A stretch of DNA of 41,988 nt from Bacillota bacterium (GCA_017416795.1 JAFQBD010000032.1:1-41988); one strand, 5' to 3'; numbered from the stretch's first letter, positions 1-7,888 are shown. Numbers and translations are program-made. The notes: a model not told the origin generated them from the letters alone.

Positions 1-2
1 AC

Positions 3-530
3 GAGATAACAATAGATTTAGAAAGACTTCTTGATGAGCTTCGTGCTACTAAGGAAGAAAACAGCAGACTCGTTACAGAGCTGGAAAGACATAGAGGAAC
101 TGAAGGAACTGTACTTGAAACGCTGGAAGCAGCCAAGACACTTATGGCTGACATTTCATCAAGTGCAGAAAAGAGAGCTGATATCCTTCTCAAAAATGCT
201 GAACTGGATGCTCAGCTGATGACTAAGGAAGCTAAGGATATGGCTGACAGGATAGCTGAGGAAAGCGCAGCTATCAAAGCAAGATTCATAAATTTCAGAA
301 GCAAGTATAAGCAGCTTCTCGAATCCGAACTTCAGAGATTCGAATCACTCAGCGGTGAAATGTTCCCTGAACTGGGTGTTGACGATTTCGATGATCTTCC
401 GGGAGGAGCATCATTTGACGATCCTATAGCAAGTCCTCAGCCGTCAAGAGGAACATATGACTATGGCAAGAGCAATGGCGGCAGAAACAGCCAAAACACG
501 ATGAGAAACGTTAGAAACGTTAGATTTTAA
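3..530 (+). CDS. DivIVA-like coiled-coil protein, 3' part
   Basis: The reading frame is open from the first bases, so the true start lies upstream of the window. The visible 175 residues are rich in Glu, Lys, Ala and Leu, with long heptad-like stretches typical of a coiled coil, and end in a polar Gly/Ser/Asn/Arg-rich tail. DivIVA proteins bind curved membrane at septa and poles and recruit division or cell-wall factors; in Firmicutes the gene often sits just before lspA or ileS, as here. The conserved N-terminal membrane-binding segment is not visible, so the family call rests on composition and position. lspA follows 30 bp downstream. Confidence 0.65.
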   Translation, partial: EITIDLERLLDELRATKEENSRLVTELERHRGTEGTVLETLEAAKTLMADISSSAEKRADILLKNAELDAQLMTKEAKDMADRIAEESAAIKARFINFRSKYKQLLESELQRFESLSGEMFPELGVDDFDDLPGGASFDDPIASPQPSRGTYDYGKSNGGRNSQNTMRNVRNVRF

Positions 531-533
531 GGA

Positions 534-550
534 GGCGGGGCATACCCGCC
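534..550 (+). promoter_or_regulatory. GC hairpin between divIVA-like gene and lspA
   Basis: GGCGGG (534-539) pairs with CCCGCC (545-550) around a 5-nt loop. The only good Shine-Dalgarno sequence, AAGGAGG (529-535), lies just upstream and partly inside the stem, 25 nt from the lspA ATG at 561. Folding would bring AAGGA to about 10 nt from the start codon. The short ATTTT after the stem makes a weak terminator an alternative. Confidence 0.5.
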
Positions 551-560
551 CCATTTTCAT

Positions 561-1016
561 ATGATATATTATTTGATAGCAGCGGCTGTCATAGTGTTTG
601 ACAGGGTAGTAAAAAAACTTGTGGTATCCAACATGGTGCCGTGGGAAACGATTCCTGTTATCGAGGATATATTCCATTTCACTTATGTACAGAACAGAGG
701 AGCCGCATTCAGCATGTGGCAGGGGCAGTGGGTCATCCTGATCGGCTTCCCGCTGGCTGCGATAGCAGTCGGTCTCATACTGATATATCTTAAGAGAAAT
801 AAATGGGATAAGCTGATGCTCACATCTGTAGCGATGATCTGCGGAGGAGGATTAGGCAACCTGATAGACAGGATAATGCTGGGATATGTGGTGGATCTGT
901 TTGATTTCAGAGTATTTCCGGTATTCAATATAGCTGATATATTCATCTGCGTGGGCTGCGGGCTCATGATACTGGATGTATTGTTTTTTGAAAGGAAGAA
1001 CAGCAGCAATGAGTGA
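561..1016 (+). CDS. lspA: Lipoprotein signal peptidase (signal peptidase II)
   Basis: This membrane aspartyl protease (151 aa, normal length) cleaves the signal peptide from diacylglyceryl-modified prolipoproteins. Four hydrophobic segments are visible. The family's conserved positions are present: D14 in FDRVVKK, N45 in VQNRGAAFS, N100 and D103 in GNLIDR, N123 and D126 in FNIADIF; D103 and D126 are the expected catalytic pair. The start at 561 matches the usual N-terminus, but no Shine-Dalgarno sequence lies close to it. The nearest is separated by a hairpin (534-550), so reinitiation after the upstream gene or hairpin bypass may be used. The 3' end overlaps the pseudouridine synthase gene by 8 bp, indicating translational coupling. 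Confidence 0.95.
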   Translation: MIYYLIAAAVIVFDRVVKKLVVSNMVPWETIPVIEDIFHFTYVQNRGAAFSMWQGQWVILIGFPLAAIAVGLILIYLKRNKWDKLMLTSVAMICGGGLGNLIDRIMLGYVVDLFDFRVFPVFNIADIFICVGCGLMILDVLFFERKNSSNE

Positions 1017-1947
1017 TATGCAGCAGAAATTAGAAATACAGATAAATGATGAAATGAAGGGAACCAGACTTGATCTGGTTCTTTCTGCATGCCTGGAAGA
1101 GTTTTCGCGAAGTTTCATCCAGAAGCTGTTTGAAAACGGCAGGATATCGGTAGATGGTGAGGTTTGCCGTGAGAAGAAGACAAAGGCAGCAGCAGGAAGC
1201 ATAGTTGTAATAGATGTGCCTGAACCTGAGAAACTGGAAGTGGAGGCGGAAGATATCCCGCTCGATATCGTTTATGAAGACAGTGATGTTCTTGTAGTAT
1301 ATAAGCCGGCAGGAATGGTAGTGCACCCTGCACCGGGAAATTATACGGGTACGCTCGTGAATGCCCTGATGCATCACTGCGGCGATGAACTTTCGTCAAT
1401 AAACGGAGTCATCCGTCCGGGAATAGTCCACAGGATAGATAAGGATACGAGCGGACTTCTGATGGTAGCAAAGAATGATAAAGCTCATAATTCCTTGTCG
1501 CAGCAGCTGTCGGAACACTCCATCACAAGGAAATACAGGGCTATCGTCTACAGCAATATCAAAGAAGATGAGGGTACTGTAGATAATCCGATAGGCAGAG
1601 ATCCCTCAAACAGATTGAGGAATGCAGTAACTGATCTGAATTCAAGACATGCGGTGACACATTATAAAGTGCTCGAGAGATTCGGTAACTTCACACTGAT
1701 AGAGGCGCAGCTGGAAACAGGAAGGACACATCAGATAAGAGTCCATATGGCGTACTTGAAACACCCATTACTTGGGGATGAACTATATGGTCCCGTAAAG
1801 AGCAAGACTGCTTCGAAGCTTGGTGCAAAGCGCCAGATGCTGCATGCAGGCATTCTTGGCTTCGTTCATCCTTCTACGGGTGAATATATGGAATTCGAAA
1901 GCCCGCTGCCTGAAGATTTTGAGAAAGTTTTGGAGAAATTGAGATGA
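1009..1947 (+). CDS. RluD-family 23S rRNA pseudouridine synthase
   Basis: A 312-residue RluA/RluD-type enzyme that isomerises specific uridines in large-subunit rRNA. An S4 RNA-binding domain occupies about residues 15-75, followed by the catalytic domain. The signature HRIDKDTSGLLMVAKN places the catalytic Asp at residue 144, and the late motif GRTHQIRVHMAYLKHPLLGD is intact. I chose the ATG at 1009 over 976 because it follows an AGGAAG-type ribosome binding site and starts with a normal S4 N-terminus; 976 would lie deep inside lspA. lspA-rluD adjacency is common in Firmicutes. The stop overlaps the flavin reductase start (ATGA), so the three genes form one translationally coupled unit. The exact uridine targets cannot be told from sequence. 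Confidence 0.93.
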   Translation: MSDMQQKLEIQINDEMKGTRLDLVLSACLEEFSRSFIQKLFENGRISVDGEVCREKKTKAAAGSIVVIDVPEPEKLEVEAEDIPLDIVYEDSDVLVVYKPAGMVVHPAPGNYTGTLVNALMHHCGDELSSINGVIRPGIVHRIDKDTSGLLMVAKNDKAHNSLSQQLSEHSITRKYRAIVYSNIKEDEGTVDNPIGRDPSNRLRNAVTDLNSRHAVTHYKVLERFGNFTLIEAQLETGRTHQIRVHMAYLKHPLLGDELYGPVKSKTASKLGAKRQMLHAGILGFVHPSTGEYMEFESPLPEDFEKVLEKLR

Positions 1948-2573
1948 GTAAGCTTACATTCAAGCCGGGGACTATGCTCAATCCGGTGCCGGCAGTAATG
2001 GTTTCCTGCGGGGATGAAAATGAAAAGAATATAATAACTATAGCATGGACCGGAATAATCAATACCGATCCTCCGATGACATATGTATCAGTAAGAAAAG
2101 AGAGACATTCTCACGATATAATAAAAAGGACGGGCGAATTCGTCATAAACCTTACTACTGAGAAATTGGCATTTGCTACTGATTACTGCGGAGTAAGGTC
2201 AGGCCGAGATGTAGATAAGTTCAAGGAACAGAAACTGACGGCAGAAGCGAGCCAAATAGTCAAGTGTCCGTCCATCGGTGAATCACCTGTGAATATCGAG
2301 TGCCGCGTGACTGAAGTCAAGGAACTGGGTACCCACGACATGTTCATGGCTGAGATCGTCAGCGTTTCTGTTGATGAAGATCTGATGGATGAGACGGGCA
2401 GATTCTGCCTCGAAGAAGCAGGATTGCTTGCATATAACCATGGGCATTATTTCGCACTCAGGAAAAGCCCTATCGGTAAATTCGGCTATTCGGTAATGAA
2501 GCCAAAGACGAAGAAACGACTTGCTGCTCAGCAGAAACACAACTCCATCAACAAAAACCGACGAAAAAAATGA
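1944..2573 (+). CDS. Flavin reductase-like FMN-binding split-barrel protein
   Basis: A 209-residue soluble protein of the flavin reductase-like family, which binds FMN in a split beta barrel and often passes electrons from NAD(P)H or ferredoxin to other acceptors. Family features include the early PVPAVMVSCG strand, the TIAWTGIINTDPPMTYVSV segment and RTGEFVINLTTE. The C-terminus is a basic tail rich in Lys and Gln (about residues 187-209), beyond the barrel, possibly for nucleic acid or ribosome contact, though that is only inference. Its ATG overlaps the preceding stop codon, so it is co-translated with the pseudouridine synthase. The substrate is unknown. Confidence 0.85.
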   Translation: MSKLTFKPGTMLNPVPAVMVSCGDENEKNIITIAWTGIINTDPPMTYVSVRKERHSHDIIKRTGEFVINLTTEKLAFATDYCGVRSGRDVDKFKEQKLTAEASQIVKCPSIGESPVNIECRVTEVKELGTHDMFMAEIVSVSVDEDLMDETGRFCLEEAGLLAYNHGHYFALRKSPIGKFGYSVMKPKTKKRLAAQQKHNSINKNRRKK

Positions 2574-2583
2574 TGGGTCGGTA

Positions 2584-2724
2584 TTACTGATAACCGATTC
2601 GCACCTGTGTGTCGTTCCGATGAGTTGATCTCATCTGTTTGACACAGTTCTCGCATACATATCCGGATTTGAAAGCGTAGATGCCACCGTACGAGCAACC
2701 GCATAACGTGCAAGCAGTCTTCAT
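2584..2724 (-). CDS. Small zinc-ribbon-like protein (46 aa)
   Basis: A short reading frame encodes 46 residues with two Cys pairs, C5-x2-C8 and C24-x2-C27, plus C10, spaced like a tiny treble-clef or zinc-ribbon knuckle. A strong ribosome binding site, AAAGGAGG, lies 7-8 nt before the ATG at 2724, which is the main reason to believe the gene is real. It is convergent with the flavin reductase gene, ending 11 bp beyond that gene's stop. Similar tiny CxxC...CxxC proteins are common in Clostridia and generally uncharacterised. A structural zinc site is inferred; no partner or function can be assigned. Confidence 0.65.
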   Translation of the reverse strand: MKTACTLCGCSYGGIYAFKSGYVCENCVKQMRSTHRNDTQVRIGYQ

Positions 2725-2924
2725 AGTGCGTCCTCCTTTCTCATATAATCGACGCCTCGTATTATGTCGGAATTGGGAAAATGGAGTTGTGTAACAGAAG
2801 TATATTTGCAGTTATAGATATATTAAAGCAATATTTTAGTTATAGTAATGAAAAAGACTTTTAATGTAATTTTTCAGTCAAAAAGACACAATTTTAATGT
2901 GTTTGACAGGAAGGGAGAGTTGAA

Positions 2925-3782
2925 ATGTACGAAACTTTTGTTCTGAGAAAAATGGAAAAAGGAAAGATCCAGGGATATTCATGGGCGCTGGATGATCCTG
3001 AAAAAGTAGTATGTATCGTTCATGGTATTGGTGAATACGGTGGAAGATTTGACAGAGTGGCAGAAAAGTTCAGAAATGCCAATATAGCTGTTTTAGCTCT
3101 CGACCTTAGAGGTCACGGTGACTCCATTGAGAAAAAAGGTCACTGTGCACCAAGAAAAGAAGTTCTGGAAGATATAAGCGCATTGCTGCTCTACGCTCAG
3201 GAAAAGTATCCGGGAAAGCAGATCGTTCTCTATGGACACAGCATGGGCGGAAATATCACACTGGACTACAGAGCAAGAGGCGGATTCAACGATGTTCCTT
3301 GCGGCTACATAATCTCCGCTCCATGGATCAGACTTGTAAGACCAATACCTAAACCTCTGTACGTTCTTGTTAAAACTCTTGCCAAGACGGTTCCTCAGAT
3401 GACTATCAGTTCATCGGTAGATGAAGCTATCCTCGGAAATCCTCTATCCGTCAAACCATATAACGACAACCCTATGGTACATAACAGGATATCGGTAGCC
3501 TGCGCAGTTGACGGATTCGAGATCGGTCTTGGAATGGAAGACGGAACTCACGAAGACAACGGTAAGGCTGCGAAGATCCCGACTCTGCTGATGCACGGAG
3601 ATGCTGATAAGATCTGTGATGTCAACGGCAGCCGTAAAATAGCAAAGCGCCTCACCGAAAAGGGAGACGCTCTGGAATACGTAGAACTTGAAGGCCTGTA
3701 TCACGAGATCCACAACGGTAATGCGGAAAGTACAGGCGATGAAGTCATCGCTAAGATGATCGAGTGGGTACAGGTTCTGTAG
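2925..3782 (+). CDS. Alpha/beta hydrolase, monoacylglycerol-lipase-like
   Basis: A 285-residue cytoplasmic serine hydrolase of the lysophospholipase/monoglyceride lipase group (hydrolase_4 type). The HGIGEYGGRFDRVAEKF oxyanion-side motif, the nucleophile elbow GHSMGG (Ser106), the acid HGDAD (Asp226) and the late His260 in LYHEIHN make a complete catalytic triad. No signal peptide is visible. It probably releases fatty acids from monoacylglycerols or lysolipids, but esterase substrates cannot be fixed from sequence. The GGAAGGGAG ribosome binding site supports the ATG at 2925. It stands alone upstream and its last 32 bp overlap the convergent rqcH gene. Confidence 0.88.
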   Translation: MYETFVLRKMEKGKIQGYSWALDDPEKVVCIVHGIGEYGGRFDRVAEKFRNANIAVLALDLRGHGDSIEKKGHCAPRKEVLEDISALLLYAQEKYPGKQIVLYGHSMGGNITLDYRARGGFNDVPCGYIISAPWIRLVRPIPKPLYVLVKTLAKTVPQMTISSSVDEAILGNPLSVKPYNDNPMVHNRISVACAVDGFEIGLGMEDGTHEDNGKAAKIPTLLMHGDADKICDVNGSRKIAKRLTEKGDALEYVELEGLYHEIHNGNAESTGDEVIAKMIEWVQVL

Positions 3783-5511
3783 GCAGTTTTGGTGTTACAT
3801 ACAGCGTCCTGTTATGATAGAAGATAACCATGCCCGGCTTGGCGCCTGACGGTTTCTTCACGTGGCGGACTTTAGTGTAGTCTACAGGAACGTTTTCTGA
3901 ATCTGCACCTTTGCTGTGGAAGGCAGCGATGGCAGCTGTTTCAAACAAATCTTCTTCTGTAGGTTCGGTGCCTTCAAGGAAGAGGATGGCGTGGGAACCC
4001 GGGATATCCTTAGTGTGGAACCACATGTCTGTGCCCGATGCTTTCTTAAGTGTCAGCCAGTCATTTTCCTTGTTGTTCCTTCCGACCAGGACTGTTTTGC
4101 CGGAAGATATAGTGTATGAATAAGGCTTCGGTTTCGAGGCCTTTTTTTGTTCCTTTCTTGTCTTGCGGAATCTGATGACCCCCGATTCTATAAGCTCCTG
4201 CTTGATCAGATCGATTTCTTCTATAGAAGCTGCGAGGTCGATGAATGAAACTACTGATTCCAAGTATTCGATCTCGCGTCCTACTTCTTCAAGCTGGACC
4301 TTCTTTTCTTTGACGGCAGTCTTTGACTTGCCGTATTTTTTATAGTAGTTCTGAGCATTCTTTGATGGCGAGAACTTAGGATCGAGAGGTATATCCAGCT
4401 GCGAACCGTCATAATAATTGAGGACAGTTATGGATGATGATCCCGGCTTAGCCAGATGGAGGTTTGCTGTCAGCAGTTCTCCGTATACGCGATACTTCTC
4501 TGAATTCTCAGCCTTCACCAGATCTTCGTTGAGTCTCTGTGTCTTTAGCTTCAGCTTATCGAGATGTGCCTTCACTACACGCATCAGATCATTTGATTTC
4601 TGTTTGATGGTATTGGAGGATTCTCTGTGGCTGAAGAAATATGCAGCAGCTTCGCTGAACGTATCGAACTCAACTGCGTCATAGGAATTCTCGTAAACGG
4701 TAAGCGGAGTGATATGAAAATCCACAGGCTTGCCCGTTTCATCAACATATACTACAGGTGATGGCTTACCTTCATCGAGGGAGTAGATGATGCTGCGAAG
4801 CGCATCGAAGCATGCATCAGGATCACATGAGGAAATGCCGGACGTAGCATCCGGGACGTCTGATGTGTTGCCTGCAGCAGCGATGCTTTCTGCGAGGGCC
4901 GGAGAGATCCCCTGGACTTCAGACATGATAGCCCTTTCCGGCTGGAGCTCCGAAGAGGTGAGCCTTTGCATATCATCGGCAGTTATCTCAGTAAACGGAG
5001 TTTTTTCCTGTGCAGGCGGGTACTGGTATGCCTTGCCCGGCAGGATCTGTCTGGCCCTGTTGACATCGATGGATACATGTTTGATGCTGTCGATGATCTT
5101 GTCTGTCGCCATATCTATGAGCAGGATGTTACTGTGCTTGCCCATCAGCTCGATTATCAGCTTCTTGTTTACCGAAAAACCCAGTTCGTTGACAGTCTCC
5201 ATGATGATCTCGATGATACGGTCGTTTTCGTGCTGTACGATATCGCTGATACGGGCAGCAGACAGATGTTTACGAAGGACCATGCAGAACACAGGAGGTT
5301 CAGGCGGGTTTTCGGGCGTTTCATTCACCAGATAAGCAGCGGAATGATTTCCGGCAGATGAGATGAAAAGCTTCTGTTTGCCTTGCTTAGTGTGTATGTT
5401 AAAAAGCAGCTGTTCAGGCTGCGGCTGATATATCTTTTCTATTTTACCGAGGGTCAGTTTATCTCGGAATTCTTTCACTGCAGCGTATGTGACCATGCCG
5501 TCAAAGGACAT
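3751..5511 (-). CDS. rqcH: RqcH/NFACT ribosome quality control factor
   Basis: This 586-residue protein belongs to the NEMF/Rqc2/RqcH family (older name: fibronectin-binding protein). RqcH binds stalled 50S-peptidyl-tRNA complexes and directs C-terminal Ala tailing for degradation. The N-terminal NFACT-N domain starts with MSFDGMVTYAAVKEFRDKL; the Asp97-Arg98 pair in ENDRIIEI sits at the position essential for tailing in Bacillus RqcH. A helix-hairpin-helix and long coiled-coil middle (about residues 290-430) leads to the NFACT-R domain near WLTLKKASGTDMWFHTKDIPGSHAI. GAGGAG precedes the ATG at 5511. It is divergent from yicC and its 3' end overlaps the hydrolase gene by 32 bp in convergent orientation. 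Confidence 0.95.
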   Translation of the reverse strand: MSFDGMVTYAAVKEFRDKLTLGKIEKIYQPQPEQLLFNIHTKQGKQKLFISSAGNHSAAYLVNETPENPPEPPVFCMVLRKHLSAARISDIVQHENDRIIEIIMETVNELGFSVNKKLIIELMGKHSNILLIDMATDKIIDSIKHVSIDVNRARQILPGKAYQYPPAQEKTPFTEITADDMQRLTSSELQPERAIMSEVQGISPALAESIAAAGNTSDVPDATSGISSCDPDACFDALRSIIYSLDEGKPSPVVYVDETGKPVDFHITPLTVYENSYDAVEFDTFSEAAAYFFSHRESSNTIKQKSNDLMRVVKAHLDKLKLKTQRLNEDLVKAENSEKYRVYGELLTANLHLAKPGSSSITVLNYYDGSQLDIPLDPKFSPSKNAQNYYKKYGKSKTAVKEKKVQLEEVGREIEYLESVVSFIDLAASIEEIDLIKQELIESGVIRFRKTRKEQKKASKPKPYSYTISSGKTVLVGRNNKENDWLTLKKASGTDMWFHTKDIPGSHAILFLEGTEPTEEDLFETAAIAAFHSKGADSENVPVDYTKVRHVKKPSGAKPGMVIFYHNRTLYVTPKLPTEPVPTRSS

Positions 5512-5536
5512 ATATGTTTCCTCCTCGCAAGTTTTG

Positions 5537-5545
5537 TGTTATACT
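5537..5545 (+). promoter_or_regulatory. Extended -10 promoter for the yicC operon
   Basis: TG-T-TATACT is an extended -10 element 34 bp before the yicC start. The -35 position (TTTCCT) is poor, as is common for extended -10 promoters. It lies in the 68-bp divergent gap between rqcH and yicC. Confidence 0.5.
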
Positions 5546-5579
5546 ATATTATCACACTTAGTAACAGAATGGAGAAAAA

Positions 5580-6464
5580 ATGATCAAAAGTATGACAGGT
5601 TTCGGCCGCGGCGAGTATTCCGACGGCAAGAGAAACATAACAGCGGAAATAAAAACAGTAAATCATCGTTATGCAGACATCAATATCAAGATGCCTAAGA
5701 GATATTCTTTCGCAGAGGAAAAGCTCAAGTCTCTCATCAGAAAGAATGTAAAGCGCGGTAAGGCTGAAGTGAGCATCATCGTGGAAAGTCTCACAGAAGA
5801 CGATATGCTTATCAAGCTCAATACGCTGGCAGCGGATCAGTATATGAAGAATCTGGTGACTTTGAGGGATACGTATGAGCTGACAGGAGATATAGATATC
5901 AGATTGCTGGCATCCATGCCTGACGTTATGAAGGCTATACCTGACGTTGCTGACGAAGACGAAGTGCTTGCAGTCATGGAAAAGGCAGTGGCTCTTGCAG
6001 CTGAAAACCTTGATAATATGAGAGTGGCTGAAGGCGAAAAACTGGCTCAGGATCTTTTGATGCGCGGACAGATGATCAGAGATATCGTGTCAAAGATCGA
6101 AGAACGTGCGCCTATGGTTGTGAAGGACTACACAGATAAGATGTATGCCCGCATCAAGGAACTGCTGGAAGACGGCGTTGATATCCCTGAGGAAAGGATC
6201 CTCGTTGAAGCGGCAGTGTTCGCAGATAAATCAAATATCACAGAAGAACTTGTGAGACTGGACAGCCATATGAAGCAGCTGGCTGATATCCTGACTAAGA
6301 GCAAGGAACCTGTAGGCAAGAAACTTGACTTCCTGGTACAGGAAATGAACAGAGAGGCCAATACTATCGGATCCAAGGCAAACGACCTGGAAATCACTTC
6401 CCTCATGCTGGAAACAAAAAGTGAGATAGAAAAGATACGTGAACAGGTACAAAATATCGAATAA
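5580..6464 (+). CDS. yicC: YicC family endoribonuclease
   Basis: A 294-residue member of the YicC/YloC family, recently recognised as endoribonucleases that act on RNA. The N-terminus MIKSMTGFGRGEY and the VNHRYADINIKMP segment are highly characteristic; the C-terminal DUF1732 part is seen in KLDFLVQEMNREANTIGSKA, a strongly conserved motif. The gene heads the usual Firmicute cluster yicC-gmk-rpoZ, though here without remA between yicC and gmk. An ATGGAG-like weak ribosome binding site precedes the start. The assignment is secure; the cellular RNA targets are not known here. Confidence 0.93.
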   Translation: MIKSMTGFGRGEYSDGKRNITAEIKTVNHRYADINIKMPKRYSFAEEKLKSLIRKNVKRGKAEVSIIVESLTEDDMLIKLNTLAADQYMKNLVTLRDTYELTGDIDIRLLASMPDVMKAIPDVADEDEVLAVMEKAVALAAENLDNMRVAEGEKLAQDLLMRGQMIRDIVSKIEERAPMVVKDYTDKMYARIKELLEDGVDIPEERILVEAAVFADKSNITEELVRLDSHMKQLADILTKSKEPVGKKLDFLVQEMNREANTIGSKANDLEITSLMLETKSEIEKIREQVQNIE

Positions 6465-6545
6465 TGGTCAATATTATTCTTGAAGTAATGATTTATTAAT
6501 GGTAAAATATATCAGTTACAGTTTAGATATTTCAGGAGAAGACGC

Positions 6546-7160
6546 ATGACAAAAGGTAAACTGTTCGTTATCTCGGGTCCGTCCGGTGCAGGTAAGGGAA
6601 CTATCTGTAAGGAGATCCTAGATGAAGACAAGACGCTGAAACTGTCAGTTTCGATGACTACAAGAAAACCGAGAGACGGAGAAGTGGACGGAGTGCATTA
6701 TCACTTCGTAGATCATTCTGCTTTCGTATCTCTGATAGCTGAAGATGGGTTCATGGAATATGCCGATGTTTACGGTAATTTCTACGGAACACCTAAGAAG
6801 CAAGTCATGGACTGGATGGATGAAGGCATCAACGTCATCCTTGAAATAGATGTACAGGGCGCTTTGCAGATCAAGAAATCTTACCCCGAAGGGATATTCA
6901 TCTTCATTCTGCCGCCGTCCATCGAAGAACTGAAGAACCGCATACTTGGAAGGGGCTCTGAGACCGAAGAGACCATGGCCAGAAGACTGGGAGCTGCTCT
7001 GAAGGAGATATCGTCAATAGATGAATATGACTACAGAGTAGTTAACGAAGATCTGCAGGAAGCGGTGGATCGCGTCAAAGCGATAATATCCGCAGAGCAC
7101 AGCAAGATCAACGATGAAGAGGTCGAGAGGATAATCAATAGATATAAGGAGGAATTATAA
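6546..7160 (+). CDS. gmk: Guanylate kinase
   Basis: Catalyses ATP-dependent phosphorylation of GMP to GDP, an essential step in guanine nucleotide supply. The 204-residue protein has the P-loop GPSGAGKGT at residues 11-19, the GMP-binding stretch SMTTRKPRDGEVDGVHYHFV, and the EIDVQGALQIKK segment typical of the family. CAGGAGAAG supports the ATG at 6546. The stop codon shares one base with the rpoZ start (TAATG), so the two genes are translationally coupled. The 81-bp gap to yicC has no clear terminator, so one transcript is likely. Confidence 0.97.
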   Translation: MTKGKLFVISGPSGAGKGTICKEILDEDKTLKLSVSMTTRKPRDGEVDGVHYHFVDHSAFVSLIAEDGFMEYADVYGNFYGTPKKQVMDWMDEGINVILEIDVQGALQIKKSYPEGIFIFILPPSIEELKNRILGRGSETEETMARRLGAALKEISSIDEYDYRVVNEDLQEAVDRVKAIISAEHSKINDEEVERIINRYKEEL

Positions 7161-7357
7161 TGTTATATCCATCCATCAATGAAATAAGAGAAAAGGTAGA
7201 CAGCAAATACACTCTGGTGATACTGGCAGCCAAAAGATCAAGAGACATTACAGAAGGAATGCCTAAGCTGACTGAAGCAGATGCAGATAAGCCTGTATCC
7301 ATCGCAGCTAACGAGATCGCAGAAGACCTGATCACTTACAGAGAAACTATCGACTGA
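7160..7357 (+). CDS. rpoZ: RNA polymerase omega subunit
   Basis: A 65-residue omega subunit, which helps fold and assemble the beta' subunit of RNA polymerase. The family core is visible in KYTLVILAAKRSRDI, followed by the conserved small helix with KPVSIAANEIAEDLI. The start overlaps the gmk stop by one base, with AAGGAGG 7 nt upstream. The gmk-rpoZ pair is a standard Firmicute arrangement. The hairpin at 7414-7470 may end this transcript. Confidence 0.95.
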   Translation: MLYPSINEIREKVDSKYTLVILAAKRSRDITEGMPKLTEADADKPVSIAANEIAEDLITYRETID

Positions 7358-7364
7358 TTTCAGG

Positions 7365-7394
7365 TTTCGGACATTGTCGGAAAATAAGTATAAA
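7365..7394 (+). promoter_or_regulatory. Candidate promoter and dyad operator of the LytTR gene
   Basis: TTCGGA (7366-7371), a 17-bp spacer and TATAAA (7389-7394) make a plausible promoter, with the -10 five of six to consensus. A 19-bp dyad, TTTCGGACA-T-TGTCGGAAA (7365-7383), one mismatched pair per arm, covers the -35. Binding there could repress the gene; autoregulation is only an inference. Confidence 0.4.
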
Positions 7395-7413
7395 TGCACT
7401 AAAAACATGCTGG

Positions 7414-7471
7414 AAATATCCCCTTATTATGGAAAAATGTATTTACAAAAACCATAAGGAGGGGATTTTTT
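7414..7471 (+). promoter_or_regulatory. SD-masking, terminator-like hairpin before LytTR gene
   Basis: TCCCCTTATTATGG (7419-7432) pairs with CCATAAGGAGGGGA (7452-7465) with a single A-G mismatch and one G-U pair; AAA (7414-7416) extends it to TTT (7468-7470). The 3' arm contains the whole Shine-Dalgarno sequence AAGGAGGGG, and six T residues follow the stem up to the ATG at 7472. The loop holds a smaller dyad, TGTA-TT-TACA. This could be the rpoZ terminator, an attenuator, or a translational lock. Confidence 0.7.
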
Positions 7472-7888
7472 ATGGCGGAACTTATCGTTAAGAAAAATCG
7501 AGGCATTTTCGTTTTTCAGACAGATGATATAGTTTACATGGAAAAGAACAAGCGAAAGATCTGCCTCCGCATAAGATGTAAAGGCTGCACATGCTGTAAG
7601 TGCTGCAGCAGATGTGATGCTGCATGCGAATGTTGTAATACAGAGTTTTACGGCAGATTCAATGATGTGAAGCCATACCTTGATAACAGGTTCATGCATT
7701 GCCACAGAAGCTACATAATAAATATGGATCACATAGTATGGATGAGCGGATGTGAGATCTTTGTAGGCGATAATATAAGCATCCATATGGGCAGAGACGC
7801 ATACAGAAGGGCAAGAAAGATGTTTTCGGATTATCTGAATGAAAAATATCCTGAAAAAACGTTGAAAAATGCGAAGTTTTTCTTGTAA
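7472..7888 (+). CDS. LytTR DNA-binding protein with ten-cysteine cluster
   Basis: A 138-residue stand-alone LytTR domain without a receiver domain. LytTR domains bind DNA and usually control virulence, competence or wall genes. The family pattern is clear: DDIVYMEKNKRKI near the start, then FYGRFNDVKPYL, then the hallmark FMHCHRSYIINMDHIVWM (residues 74-91) and a C-terminal helix. Unusually, ten cysteines are packed into residues 36-55 (positions 36, 39, 41, 42, 44, 45, 48, 52, 54, 55), in the hairpin between two strands, with further Cys at 31, 77 and 94. A metal- or redox-sensing role is inferred. The ribosome binding site is buried in a hairpin. It sits between rpoZ and rpsB with no obvious partner kinase. 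Confidence 0.85.
   Translation: MAELIVKKNRGIFVFQTDDIVYMEKNKRKICLRIRCKGCTCCKCCSRCDAACECCNTEFYGRFNDVKPYLDNRFMHCHRSYIINMDHIVWMSGCEIFVGDNISIHMGRDAYRRARKMFSDYLNEKYPEKTLKNAKFFL

Noticed and set aside
2574..2924. A promoter for the alpha/beta hydrolase such as TTGCAG-17-CAATAT
   Set aside because: Both boxes match consensus at only about half their positions in AT-rich DNA, so it cannot be separated from chance.
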